Shown here: piece by piece, positions 25,095 through 33,684 of the stretch
Numbering within the stretch: the stretch's first letter is position 1
How the letters are laid out: every line of letters starts with the position of its first letter
Source: Gemmatimonadota bacterium
Lineage (GTDB): Bacteria > Gemmatimonadota > Gemmatimonadetes > Gemmatimonadales > Gemmatimonadaceae
NCBI GenBank assembly: GCA_021324635.1
Contig: JAJPIS010000109.1
Coordinates: 1 to 64,000 of the forward strand
Reading direction: 5' to 3'
DNA length: 64,000 bases
Made by a program: the position numbers and the translations under genes
Notes under the pieces: model-generated
The model's input: only the letters and a program-made list of their open reading frames with translations
The model's database searches: none
Told to the model about the DNA's origin: nothing

Positions 25095-27677
25095 TCACTG
25101 GCTACCGGATGAGACGCGGTGCTGCAATCGAGCGATGAGCTGGCCCGCGAAGTCCCGCACGTCGGCGTGTGTGAGTGTCGGGACGCGGGCCTGGAGTGTC
25201 TGGAGCGCGAGCTCCGGCGGGAGCCCGCGCACGATCGCCGTCAGCGCCGATTCCCGGACCCCCACATCCCCGTCGTCGAGCGCGCGGCCGAGTGCGTCGA
25301 GGGCGCGGGCGTTTCCGACACGCGCAAAGCCGGCGAGCGCAAACATGGGGCCGGTCCGCTGATGCGCGAGACTGTCGACGAGCGGCACGAGCGACGTGTC
25401 CTTGGCAGCGACCGCCGCCTGGAGTGCCGCATCCTGAATCACGTCCCGATATGACGGGGTCGTGAGGCCGCGCGCGATGAGCGCGGAGCGGCCGGCCGTG
25501 TCCACCCGGGCGAGCGCGGCGAGCGCCGCGGCCCGGACAGCGTAGCTCGGGTCCTCGGCGAGGAGCGTGCGGAGCCGCGCCGCCGCCCCTGCACTGTCCA
25601 CCGCCGCCAGGGCCGTGGCCGCGGCCTCACGGACCGCGGCCGATGTGTCTCGACTGGCGGAATCGATCGCCGCCGCACCGAGGACGCGCGGGAAGCGGGC
25701 GAGCGCGCGCGTGGCGTCCTGGCGTGTGAGGAAGTAGTCGGCGTGGACGGCCGCCTCGGCGAGTGCCGCGCCGGCTGCCGAGTCGCTCGTGCGGCGGCCG
25801 AGCTGCGTGATGGCCCAGTCCCGATCCCAGAGGTCGTCATCGCGACGCAACTCGGTCGCGAGCCATGCGGTGGGCTGCTCGAACGTCAGCTCCTTGAGCA
25901 CGACGTTCCCGTCGTCGAAGATCACCATCGTCGGCGAGCCGCGGACCTGATCGACGGCGATCGTTTGCTCACGACTGGTCAGCGCGGCATGGGCGACGAC
26001 ATCGCCGTGGGCCGTGCCGACGCGGATGGCCACCGGCATCGCGAACACCGCCGGCGTGGTGTAGCGGCCGCCAGTGCTGTCGACGCTGTCGACGCGGGCG
26101 CTGTCGCCCTGCGTCTGCCGAACGGTAAGCGTGACCCGCTGCGCGGCCGAGTCGTATGCGGCGGTCACGTCGAACTTGGGGAGCCCGGCGTTGTACAGCC
26201 ACTCGTTCCAGAACCAGGCGAGGTTCTCGCCGGAGGTCTGGAGCACGGCGTGCCGCACGTCCTCCGTGACGGCAGTCCCGAACGCGTGGTGGGTCAGGTA
26301 GTAGTGGATTGCGGCCCAGAACCGTGGTCGACCGAGGTACCGCTCGAGCATCGCGAGCACGAGCGCACCTTTGGGGTACACGTTGTTCGAGCCGGGCGCG
26401 GCCAGGGGCATCGACCGCTGTCGCTCGATCGCCAGGAATTGCCGATACTCGTCGAGGTAATAGTCCTCCTCGGCGTGCGCGCCGAGCTTCGTGCCCCAGT
26501 ATTGCCCGGGCATGAACTCCGCGAAGCCCTCGTTGAGCCAGACATTGGCCCAGTTCTCGGTCGTCACGTAATCGCCGAACCATTGATGGGCCAGCTCGTG
26601 CGGGACCAGGATGTACTGGAACCAGGGGCGGTCGTGGAAGGCCACGCTGTCCGGCAGCCAGTCGACGAGGGTCGTCGCGCTGACGTTCTCCATCCCGCCG
26701 AAAAAGTCCGCGACCGTGGTCTGCGCGTACTTCGCCCACGGATACGGGATCCCCGTGAGTCGACTGTAGACGTCGATCATGTCGGGCGTCGGCGCGAACG
26801 CGCGCCGGGCCCGCGCGCTGTCCTCGTGGTACACGAAGTACTCGACCGGCACGCCGTGCCAGTCGTCGGTGATCCGGGCGAGCGGAGCCACGACGAGCGA
26901 GACGAGGTAGGTCGCCGAGGGTCGGTCCTGCGCCCAGTGCACCGTGTGCATGCCGCGCGGCGCCGCGCGGTCGGAGGCCAGATGGCCGTTCGAGACGACG
27001 CTGTACGCGGCGGGCACGGTCGCGACCACCTCCCACGTCATCTTATCGTCGGGGAAGTCATACGTCGGAAACCAGAGGTGGTTGTCCTGCGCCTCGCCCT
27101 GACTCCAGATCTGCTGCGGGCGATGGGGCCGACCGCCGGTGATGAACGTCAGGCCGCGTCCGTTGTCGACGCGCCCCCGGTAGTCGATCGTGAAGCGCAC
27201 CGTATCGCCCAGCCTGGCCGGTCGGGTGAGATGCACGACGAGCGTGTCGCTGTGTCGGGTCGTCGCCAGGCTCGTCCCGGCGACACTCGCCACGCGCGAG
27301 ACGGCGAGCTGTGCTCCGGCGTCGAGAATGATCGAGTCCAACCCGACGCGGCGGGCGATGAGGGTGGTCGCAACCCGGCCGCTGAACGACGCGGCCGGCC
27401 AATCGAAGTCGCGCAGCTCGATCCGCTGATGCACGAGATCGAAATCGTGCGAGCGCGTGTCGCGGTCGGTCGCGACGCGGGCCGCGTTGGACAGGGGTAG
27501 CTCAGCCTGTCCCGACCGGGGTCCACGTTCCGGGCCAACCTGGGAGCCGGGTTGCTGCGCGCGGAGGGATGCCGCGACCGCGGCGAGGAGCGTGGCCAGT
27601 ACGGCCGAGCGCCACGGGCCAGAGGACGAGCCGCCGCGGGGCCGCGCGGGAGAGGGACGAACGGATCGCGTGGGCAT
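25095..27677 (-). CDS. M1-family metallo-aminopeptidase with C-terminal HEAT repeats
   Basis: An 860-residue exported peptidase. A signal peptide (AVLATLLAAVAASLRAQ) lies within the first 40 residues. The GGMEN exopeptidase motif is near residue 325. The zinc site is complete: HELAHQ with His360 and His364, and Glu383 18 residues further (NEGFAEF). After the catalytic region, residues from about 630 on form HEAT-like repeats (DATRALARFPRVLGAAAI, AVREAAATALAAVDSAGAA, YAVRAAALAALARVD). It would trim N-terminal residues from peptides in the periplasm. An ATG at 27716 is the alternative start; neither has a good ribosome site. Confidence 0.9.
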   Translation of the reverse strand: MPTRSVRPSPARPRGGSSSGPWRSAVLATLLAAVAASLRAQQPGSQVGPERGPRSGQAELPLSNAARVATDRDTRSHDFDLVHQRIELRDFDWPAASFSGRVATTLIARRVGLDSIILDAGAQLAVSRVASVAGTSLATTRHSDTLVVHLTRPARLGDTVRFTIDYRGRVDNGRGLTFITGGRPHRPQQIWSQGEAQDNHLWFPTYDFPDDKMTWEVVATVPAAYSVVSNGHLASDRAAPRGMHTVHWAQDRPSATYLVSLVVAPLARITDDWHGVPVEYFVYHEDSARARRAFAPTPDMIDVYSRLTGIPYPWAKYAQTTVADFFGGMENVSATTLVDWLPDSVAFHDRPWFQYILVPHELAHQWFGDYVTTENWANVWLNEGFAEFMPGQYWGTKLGAHAEEDYYLDEYRQFLAIERQRSMPLAAPGSNNVYPKGALVLAMLERYLGRPRFWAAIHYYLTHHAFGTAVTEDVRHAVLQTSGENLAWFWNEWLYNAGLPKFDVTAAYDSAAQRVTLTVRQTQGDSARVDSVDSTGGRYTTPAVFAMPVAIRVGTAHGDVVAHAALTSREQTIAVDQVRGSPTMVIFDDGNVVLKELTFEQPTAWLATELRRDDDLWDRDWAITQLGRRTSDSAAGAALAEAAVHADYFLTRQDATRALARFPRVLGAAAIDSASRDTSAAVREAAATALAAVDSAGAAARLRTLLAEDPSYAVRAAALAALARVDTAGRSALIARGLTTPSYRDVIQDAALQAAVAAKDTSLVPLVDSLAHQRTGPMFALAGFARVGNARALDALGRALDDGDVGVRESALTAIVRGLPPELALQTLQARVPTLTHADVRDFAGQLIARLQHRVSSGSQ

Positions 27678-27817
27678 GGGTGGAGTCTCGCAGACCTCAC
27701 GGCCGCCTGGCAACATCGCCCCACCGGATCGGCTTCCAACCCTCTGCCCCGGTCCGGTATCTCAGATGAGAGGTCCTCGCTCGACCATTCGCTGGGCATT
27801 GTGCCCGGCGGGGTCAG

Positions 27818-27857
27818 CAGCACTCGGCAGCACTCGGCAGCACTCGGCAGCACTCGG
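27818..27857. repeat. Four tandem copies of a 10-bp repeat
   Basis: CAGCACTCGG is repeated four times without variation in the 203-base region between the divergent aminopeptidase and DUF4097 genes. The 10-bp period is close to one DNA turn, so each copy would face the same side of the helix. Confidence 0.85.
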
Positions 27858-27880
27858 CCCTTCGCCACCGGAGTAGGGAT

Positions 27881-28711
27881 ATGCGCACCTGGTTCCTGTA
27901 TGGGTTGGCGATGATGGCGGCGGGGGTCCCCGTGCGGGCCGTCGTGGCTCAGGGCACGGAGCACTGGAACACCGGGCGGGCCGATGACTGCCGCGATCAT
28001 TGGTTCAACGACGACGACGCGACGTACTGCGAAGTGCGGATCACGCGTCTCGGACGAGTTGCTGGTCCGATCAGCGTCGATGCCGGCGAACACGGCGGCA
28101 TCGAGATCCAGGGGACCGACGGTGACAGCGTCGTCGTGCGCTCGATCGTGCGGGCGATGGCGGCGACGGACGATGCCGCGCGGGCACTCGCCGGGCAGGT
28201 TCGCGTCGTCACCGATGGGAGGCACCTCCACGCGGAGGGCCCAGCCGAGAGGCATCGCATGTGGTGGGTCGTGAGCTATCGCATCGCCGTCCCGCGGCGG
28301 GCGGATCTGACGCTCGAGACCGTCAATGGACCGGTGTCAGTCGACGGAGTGAACGGCCAGATGGACCTGCGCGCCGAGAACGGCCCGGTGACCCTCGACC
28401 GGATCGGCGGGGACGTCCACGCACGGTCGGAAAACGGCCCGATCGACGTGGCGCTGATCGGCCCGCGATGGGACGGGGCCGGCCTGGACGCCGAGACCGA
28501 GAACGGCCCCGTCACGCTGACCCTGCCGAGCACCTACGCCGCGCATCTCGAGACAGGAAGCGAGACCGGGCCAATGTCCATTCACTTCCCGATCACCGTG
28601 CAGGGGCGAATCGACAGCCGCCACCTCGCGCTCGACATCGGCGGCGGCGGCCCACCGGTTCGCATCGTCACGACCAACGGCCCGGTGGTCGTGAAGCGCG
28701 GAGGGTCCTGA
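27881..28711 (+). CDS. DUF4097-type beta-helix protein, exported
   Basis: A 276-residue protein with a signal peptide (WFLYGLAMMAAGVPVRAVVA). The body holds about six repeats of the form [TS][VETN]NGPV (TVNGPVSV, AENGPVTL, SENGPIDV, TENGPVTL, SETGPMSI, TTNGPVVV), typical of DUF4097 beta-solenoid proteins often found with anti-sigma or envelope-stress genes. GTAGGGAT precedes the ATG. A hairpin follows the stop. Function unknown. Confidence 0.82.
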   Translation: MRTWFLYGLAMMAAGVPVRAVVAQGTEHWNTGRADDCRDHWFNDDDATYCEVRITRLGRVAGPISVDAGEHGGIEIQGTDGDSVVVRSIVRAMAATDDAARALAGQVRVVTDGRHLHAEGPAERHRMWWVVSYRIAVPRRADLTLETVNGPVSVDGVNGQMDLRAENGPVTLDRIGGDVHARSENGPIDVALIGPRWDGAGLDAETENGPVTLTLPSTYAAHLETGSETGPMSIHFPITVQGRIDSRHLALDIGGGGPPVRIVTTNGPVVVKRGGS

Positions 28712-28716
28712 CGAAC

Positions 28717-28746
28717 GGGGCCGATCGCATCGATGCGACCGGCCCC
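28717..28746 (+). terminator. 14-bp hairpin after DUF4097 gene
   Basis: Bases 28717-28730 pair with 28733-28746 with one A-C mismatch; the innermost pairs must open to form a loop. It starts 6 bases after the DUF4097 stop and lies before a convergent gene ending at 28809, so it may serve both. Confidence 0.65.
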
Positions 28747-28808
28747 TGTGCTCGCGCGTGCCGGAGGGACGGTACGGACCCCCGTCCCGGCCGTCCTCGG
28801 AGTCGTCG

Positions 28809-29456
28809 TCAGAGCACCTTGAACATGAACCCGAACGCGACCGGCACGGCCTGGATCTGTTTCGCGCTCGAGATCATCCCCTTGCTCGTGAAGACGTTCT
28901 GCACCCGGCCCTCGGCGAACGCCTCGAAGCGCCCGATGTCGAGGGCGAGACCCGCGCCGCCGTCGATCCCGAACTTGATCGACGATGCGTTGGGGACGGC
29001 CGCGCGTGATGCCTTCGCGCCGGTGTCGACCACCGTCTTGAAGTCGAACGCGCCTACCCCGACGGTGAGATAGGGGCGGATCGGTGTCCGCAGCAGGTCG
29101 ATGCGCGTCCCCGCGACGCCCGCGAGCACATTGTTGTGCGCGGCCGCGACCGACGGGATCCCGAGGCTGCCCAGTACCTGGTCCTTGAAGTTGAAGCGTT
29201 GGTATCCGAAGCTGAACCGCAACTCGGGAAGGAAGCCCAGGTTGATCGCAACGATCGCGGCGCCCTGGAAGCTCTTCTTGTAGTTCGTCGTTGCGTTGCC
29301 GGTCGGGATGATCTCGCCACCGTCGAATCCAAGCGCGAGCCAGTGGTGCTTGGTCGGCGTCGCCATCGTGAATTGCGCCTGGCCGAGGTGCGGGGTTCCC
29401 GCAGTCGCGAGCGCGACCGCGAGCGCCATGCCTGCGTGCGTGCGGGTCGGGTACAT
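28809..29456 (-). CDS. Outer-membrane beta-barrel protein
   Basis: A 215-residue protein with a signal peptide (GMALAVALATAGTPHLGQA) and alternating beta-strands (ELRFSFGYQRFNF, PYLTVGVGAFDFKT, GIDGGAGLALDIGRFEAFAEGRV), ending in Phe-Met-Phe-Lys-Val-Leu. It looks like a small 8-stranded outer-membrane barrel of the OmpX/OmpW size class. The ATG at 29456 directly precedes the signal; GGAG is 11 bases upstream. Role unknown. Confidence 0.75.
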   Translation of the reverse strand: MYPTRTHAGMALAVALATAGTPHLGQAQFTMATPTKHHWLALGFDGGEIIPTGNATTNYKKSFQGAAIVAINLGFLPELRFSFGYQRFNFKDQVLGSLGIPSVAAAHNNVLAGVAGTRIDLLRTPIRPYLTVGVGAFDFKTVVDTGAKASRAAVPNASSIKFGIDGGAGLALDIGRFEAFAEGRVQNVFTSKGMISSAKQIQAVPVAFGFMFKVL

Positions 29457-29561
29457 GATCGTCGGTCTCCGCTCAGATGTCCGCCCCGTCGCGCCGCCGC
29501 GCTCGGACGTGAGCGCGTCATCGGGGTGCATCGTCGAGACGTCGACGTCGACACATTCCTC

Positions 29562-29597
29562 TCACCAGGTACGTCACCAGGTACGTCACCAGGTGCC
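29562..29597. repeat. Three tandem copies of a 12-bp repeat
   Basis: TCACCAGGTACG occurs at 29562-29573 and 29574-29585, with a third copy ending GTGCC at 29586-29597. It lies 105-140 bases upstream of the outer-membrane barrel gene and just before the hairpin that ends the next operon. Confidence 0.8.
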
Positions 29598-29607
29598 ACC
29601 ATGTGCG

Positions 29608-29641
29608 GCGAGGGCCAGCCGGATGACCGGCTGGCCCTCGC
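29608..29641 (-). terminator. 15-bp perfect hairpin, end of sigma/anti-sigma operon
   Basis: Bases 29608-29622 pair perfectly with 29627-29641 around an ATGA tetraloop. It lies 23 bases beyond the stop of the anti-sigma gene (29664, minus strand) and separates that operon from the outer-membrane barrel gene. No T-run. Confidence 0.75.
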
Positions 29642-29663
29642 GTCTGCACACCTTTCTCCGCGC

Positions 29664-30347
29664 TCAGCGGTCGGCCGCTAGACGGACGATGCGCGAGTGG
29701 CGATCCGTGCCATCACTCAGGCTCGCGCGCACCCACCAGGCCGCCGGGTGGCCGGACACCCGCGACACGGGAACGAGTGTATCCGACGTCTGTCGGGTGA
29801 ACAGCACGCGGTCGGAGTCATCGAGCACTTCGACGGTGTAGGTGACCGCGCCCGGAACGGCGTGCCAGACCAGGGACGTGAGTCCCCCGACGGCCACCGG
29901 CCCCCGCGGGCTCACGATGGGAATCTCCTGAGCACTCTCCGCGCCGGACGGACTCCCCCGGGTGAGATCGTCCGGTGTGCGATTCATCACGCCGCGGGCG
30001 AGCAGGCCCCCGCCGGCGAGCAGGATCAACAGCCCGGCCGCGGCCAGCCACTGACGCGGCATGAGCCGCGGCTCGCGCGGACGCGCGGCGTGAATGGCCT
30101 GAAGCAGCGCCAGTTCCTGGTGACAGGCCGCACACGACATGACGTGGTCGAGTGTCGCCAGCCGGGCCGTCTCGTCGCCTACCCGCTCGACGAGGGCACG
30201 CAGCTCGTCCGGGCTCGGACAGTCCGTCCGGGACCCGGGTCGGCCGCCCCCGCCGCCCGACCGCTGGCCCGCCGCCCCCGCCCCGCCGTCTCCGGCTCGC
30301 GCGGCGACGGCGGCCTGATACTGCGACCGCAGTTCCGCGTCGGTCAT
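29664..30347 (-). CDS. Anti-sigma factor, membrane-anchored
   Basis: A 227-residue protein. The cytoplasmic part has a zinc-finger-like block (LDHVMSCAACHQELALLQ with His and CxxC). One membrane segment follows (WLAAAGLLILLAGGGLLARG) and a short periplasmic domain resembling a fibronectin- or Ig-like fold (VAVGGLTSLVWHAVPGAVTYTVEVLDD). It would sequester the sigma factor encoded upstream; the start overlaps the sigma stop as ATGA (30344-30347). Confidence 0.83.
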   Translation of the reverse strand: MTDAELRSQYQAAVAARAGDGGAGAAGQRSGGGGGRPGSRTDCPSPDELRALVERVGDETARLATLDHVMSCAACHQELALLQAIHAARPREPRLMPRQWLAAAGLLILLAGGGLLARGVMNRTPDDLTRGSPSGAESAQEIPIVSPRGPVAVGGLTSLVWHAVPGAVTYTVEVLDDSDRVLFTRQTSDTLVPVSRVSGHPAAWWVRASLSDGTDRHSRIVRLAADR

Positions 30348-31000
30348 GCGGCGACGCCTCCCGGGCCGACGCCCATGGCAGTCAGCTCGGTCCGAAGGTC
30401 GGCCAGTCCTCGATACAGCAGATTGCGGGTCTTGGGCTCGGTCCAGCCCATGAGTGAGGCGATCTCGAGCGGCGGATGACCCATGAGGTACATGCGGACA
30501 ACGGGCCGGCGCGACGGCGGGATCCGGTTCACCGCAGCCTCCACGGCGCGGCGGAGGTCCGCCGCCTCGAGCGCCTGCTCGGGACTCCCACCACCCGGCA
30601 GGTGGCTCGGAAGCTGGTCCACGGCATCGGTCGTGTCCTCCGGATCGGCAGCTGGCGCTTCCTGCCACCCGACCGTCCGCCGCCTCCGGCGGATCAGATC
30701 GAGCGCCGCGCTCATGGCCGTTCGATATACGTAAGACGCCGACGACGCCTCGATCTGCTCACTTTCCGCGCGGGCCCGCCAGAGCCGGAGCCGAACGTCC
30801 TGCATGACCTCGTCCAGGTCGTCGCCCGCCAGGCCATATCGCCAGGCGACTCGCCGCACGAGCGAGGCGAACCGCGTGACCACGGCCTCGAGGGCGAGCG
30901 ACAGGTGCTCGGACTGGCGCGGGCCCGCATCTGGGGTAGTCCCCGACACCGGGGGTGCTGCGGAGGAGGGCGGCGGGACGCGAGGAGGGAGGGACGTCAC
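30344..31000 (-). CDS. ECF sigma-70 factor
   Basis: A sigma factor of about 218 residues. Region 2 is seen in VVTRFASLVRRVAWRYGL and DDLDEVMQDVRLRLWRA, region 4 in IPPSRRPVVRMYLMGHPPLEIASLMGWTEPKTRNLLYRGLADLRTEL. The start is uncertain: a GTG at 31000 is used, but the frame stays open to a GTG at 31126 and neither has a clear ribosome site. It is coupled to the anti-sigma gene and divergent from the c-di-GMP protein gene. Confidence 0.82.
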   Translation of the reverse strand: MTSLPPRVPPPSSAAPPVSGTTPDAGPRQSEHLSLALEAVVTRFASLVRRVAWRYGLAGDDLDEVMQDVRLRLWRARAESEQIEASSASYVYRTAMSAALDLIRRRRRTVGWQEAPAADPEDTTDAVDQLPSHLPGGGSPEQALEAADLRRAVEAAVNRIPPSRRPVVRMYLMGHPPLEIASLMGWTEPKTRNLLYRGLADLRTELTAMGVGPGGVAA

Positions 31001-31246
31001 GGTCGCAGCAAGTGCTCGGGGCCACGAGCACGCCAGTCCGGAGGTGGACCCCCGACGGCGAGCCGCGGTGATCCTGCGCGGCCTGACAATGTACGCCTCC
31101 CAGGGAGACCGCACTAGCGCTCCCACCCATCGATCGGGCGCGTAACGCGAAGCGTGGCCTGGCCGTCCTCGATTGGGGCGGGTTCCGTGCCCCCGAGCTC
31201 CCGCGCGAACGACCCCTTCCGTTGGTCTGCACCTCGGACGACTCCC

Positions 31247-33409
31247 ATGACCGATTCCGGCGGCAACGGAAAGGGTAGCAACCGGAATCCGCCCTACCGG
31301 CCTGGCCGTGAGGCACCGGATGGCACCCCCCTCCCACCGCGCTTCCCGCCCGTTCCTCCCGCGCCGCGGCCGGGAGGGGCAGTGGTCCGCCGGCAGCCGG
31401 GGGGGTCACAGCCCCCTGCCCCGAGATCCGCCCCGAGATCCGCCCCGAGGCCGGCCCCTGGATCCGCCTCGTCGCCGGCTGCCCCCGGGCCCCCTGCCCC
31501 CCCTGCGCCCCCTGCGGCCCCACCGGCCCCCGGAGCGCCCCCTCCCCTCCCTGCCCTACCGGCGACTGCCACCCAGCCGGCCTCGTCATCGGCACCGGAG
31601 CGGGGTGAGTTGGCGCTCGACGGGACGCTCGCGTCGTACCTGGAGCGCGTAGCGGCAAAGGCGGCGGCGATTTTCGGCGCCAGCGCGGCCGCGATTGCGC
31701 TCGTCGGCGACGATCGGCGCTGCTTCATCGGCGGCCCGACCCCCCCGACCTGGCTCGCCCGCGATCCGGGGGCCCTGATCCGGTCCGGCCCGTGCTCCAA
31801 TGTCCTCGAGTCGGGCGAGCCGCTGGCGGTCAGCGACCCTCCGGCCGAGAATGGAACACCGGCGCGACCGAACGTGCCCGGCGAGCCGCGGGCCGGACTG
31901 CTCGGTGTACCGGCTTACATGCTGGCACCACTTCCGGTCGGCACCGGCGACCGGCCCGCCGGCGTCTTCTGTGTCCTCGGCGCGGCAGGGCGGATCTGGA
32001 CGTCGGAGGAGCTGGCCCGACTCGCGGAGCATGCCGCGGCGACGGCACCAGCGCTCGCCCTGCGCCGGCGGTCGCAGCGCACGAACCGGGGCGTCCAACG
32101 GGCCCGCCGCGAGGAGCTGCACGATGCCCTGACCGGGCTCCCGAACCGTGCCCTCTTCATGGAGCGGCTGTCACAGGCGGTCGTTCGGAACCGACGGGAG
32201 CAGGCGCCGTTCGCGGTGATCCTTCTCGACCTCGACCATTTCCGCACGATCAACGAGAGCCTGGGGCATGCGGCGGGCGACACACTGCTGACGGCCGTCG
32301 CGCGACGGCTGCTGGCGTGCGCCCGCTCGGGCGACACGGTCGCGCGCCTCGGCGCCGACGAGTTCGCGCTCCTCATTCACCGCGTCGGCCATGCGGCTGA
32401 CGCCGCACGCGTCGCCGAGCGGATCCAGGCGGGACTGGCACCGCCGATCGACGTGGACGGCTACGAGGTGTTCACGTCGGCCAGCTTCGGGGTCGTCCTC
32501 GAGACCGGGGGCGGCGCGGAGGCGGAGCATCTGCTGCGAAGCGCCGATCTGGCGTTGGGGAGCGCCAAGCGGGGCGGGCGCGCGCGCTTCGTCGTCTTCG
32601 ACCGAGTCATGCACGCCGAGGCGCTCGCCCGACTGCAGCTCGAGGCCGAGCTGCGGCGCGCCGCCGAGCGCAAGGCGTTCGTACTTCACTATCAACCGAT
32701 CGTGTCGCTCGCGACCGGACAGATCGCGTCGGTCGAAGCGCTCATCCGGTGGGACCACGAGGAGCGCGGGCTCGTCCCGCCGGCCGCGTTCATCGCCGCG
32801 GCCGAGGCGACCGGCATCATCGTCCCGGTCGGGGAGTGGGTGATGCGCGAAGCCTGCCAGCAGCTCCGACGCTGGCAGGACACGCACCGGCCCATGACCG
32901 CGATGTCCATCGCGGTGAACGTGTCCGTCCGCCAGTTGCTTCGCCCAAATTTCGTCGATCTCGTCGTCCGCACCGTGCGCGACTCGGGGATCCGCCCGCA
33001 GTGCCTGACCCTGGAGCTGACGGAGGCGGCCGTGATCGAGCGACCCGACGTGATCCTCGGCGCGCTCACAACGGTGCGTGCGGCCGGGATCCGGGTGCAC
33101 CTCGATGACTTCGGCACCGGCTACTCATCGCTCGCCGTGCTCGACCGCCTCCCGCTCGACGGCGTGAAGATCGACCGCACGTTCACTCACATGCTGGGCC
33201 GCGACCCGCGCGCCAAGCAGTTCGTGCGCACGATCGTGACGCTCGCCCAGAGCCTCCGGCTGGACACGGTCGGTGAGGGGGTGAGCGACACGGCGCAGCT
33301 CGGCGAACTCCGCGCCCTCGGCTGTACCATGGCGCAGGGCCACCTGTTTGCCGAGGCAGTCGACGTCGCCGGGATCGACCGGTTGCTGCACGCGCGCGCG
33401 GCCTGGTAG
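31247..33409 (+). CDS. GAF-GGDEF-EAL cyclic-di-GMP turnover protein
   Basis: A 720-residue protein. Residues 1-120 are a Pro/Ala/Gly-rich disordered segment. A GAF domain spans about 125-275. The GGDEF domain (about 290-455) has its signature as GADEF at 369-373, with the second Gly replaced by Ala. The EAL domain (about 465-715) is intact: EALIRW at 497, then VNVSVRQLL, LELTEAAV, LDDFGTGYSSL and VKIDRTF. It would degrade c-di-GMP; cyclase activity is uncertain. It has no membrane segment, so the GAF domain probably senses a cytoplasmic cue. Confidence 0.88.
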   Translation: MTDSGGNGKGSNRNPPYRPGREAPDGTPLPPRFPPVPPAPRPGGAVVRRQPGGSQPPAPRSAPRSAPRPAPGSASSPAAPGPPAPPAPPAAPPAPGAPPPLPALPATATQPASSSAPERGELALDGTLASYLERVAAKAAAIFGASAAAIALVGDDRRCFIGGPTPPTWLARDPGALIRSGPCSNVLESGEPLAVSDPPAENGTPARPNVPGEPRAGLLGVPAYMLAPLPVGTGDRPAGVFCVLGAAGRIWTSEELARLAEHAAATAPALALRRRSQRTNRGVQRARREELHDALTGLPNRALFMERLSQAVVRNRREQAPFAVILLDLDHFRTINESLGHAAGDTLLTAVARRLLACARSGDTVARLGADEFALLIHRVGHAADAARVAERIQAGLAPPIDVDGYEVFTSASFGVVLETGGGAEAEHLLRSADLALGSAKRGGRARFVVFDRVMHAEALARLQLEAELRRAAERKAFVLHYQPIVSLATGQIASVEALIRWDHEERGLVPPAAFIAAAEATGIIVPVGEWVMREACQQLRRWQDTHRPMTAMSIAVNVSVRQLLRPNFVDLVVRTVRDSGIRPQCLTLELTEAAVIERPDVILGALTTVRAAGIRVHLDDFGTGYSSLAVLDRLPLDGVKIDRTFTHMLGRDPRAKQFVRTIVTLAQSLRLDTVGEGVSDTAQLGELRALGCTMAQGHLFAEAVDVAGIDRLLHARAAW

Positions 33410-33411
33410 CC

Positions 33412-33425
33412 GCCGGGTACCCGGC
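33412..33425. terminator. Short palindrome after c-di-GMP gene
   Basis: A perfect 14-bp palindrome GCCGGGTACCCGGC follows the EAL gene stop by two bases. It may act as a weak terminator; no T-run is present. Confidence 0.3.
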
Positions 33426-33684
33426 CTGCCCTGACCGCGCGGCCCCCCCCGATCGCCACATCGCGCGCGAGCGGCCCGCCGTGCGGACGCAGCCGTCTCG
33501 ACCTTCGGGATCGTTCGAGGACCGCCTCCTGCGTGGTGCGGCGCCCGTGCGGACGTCTATCTTACACGCCCCGCCATCTGAGGACGGCGCGCCGTCCGGG
33601 CCCGATCGTCGTGGCGCGGGCCCGCCGGGCGCCTCGGATGGCGAACTGTCGCCCCACACGCCGGACGGGGGCACCGAGGCGATA

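Noticed and set aside
27818-27857. CRISPR or transposon end
   Set aside because: Ten-bp direct tandem copies without spacers or terminal inverted repeats, and no transposase nearby.
33481-33684. 68-residue N-terminal extension of the glycosyltransferase
   Set aside because: Disordered Gly/Pro/Asp-rich sequence before the first membrane segment; the ATG at 33685 has a GAGG site and gives a normal N terminus.
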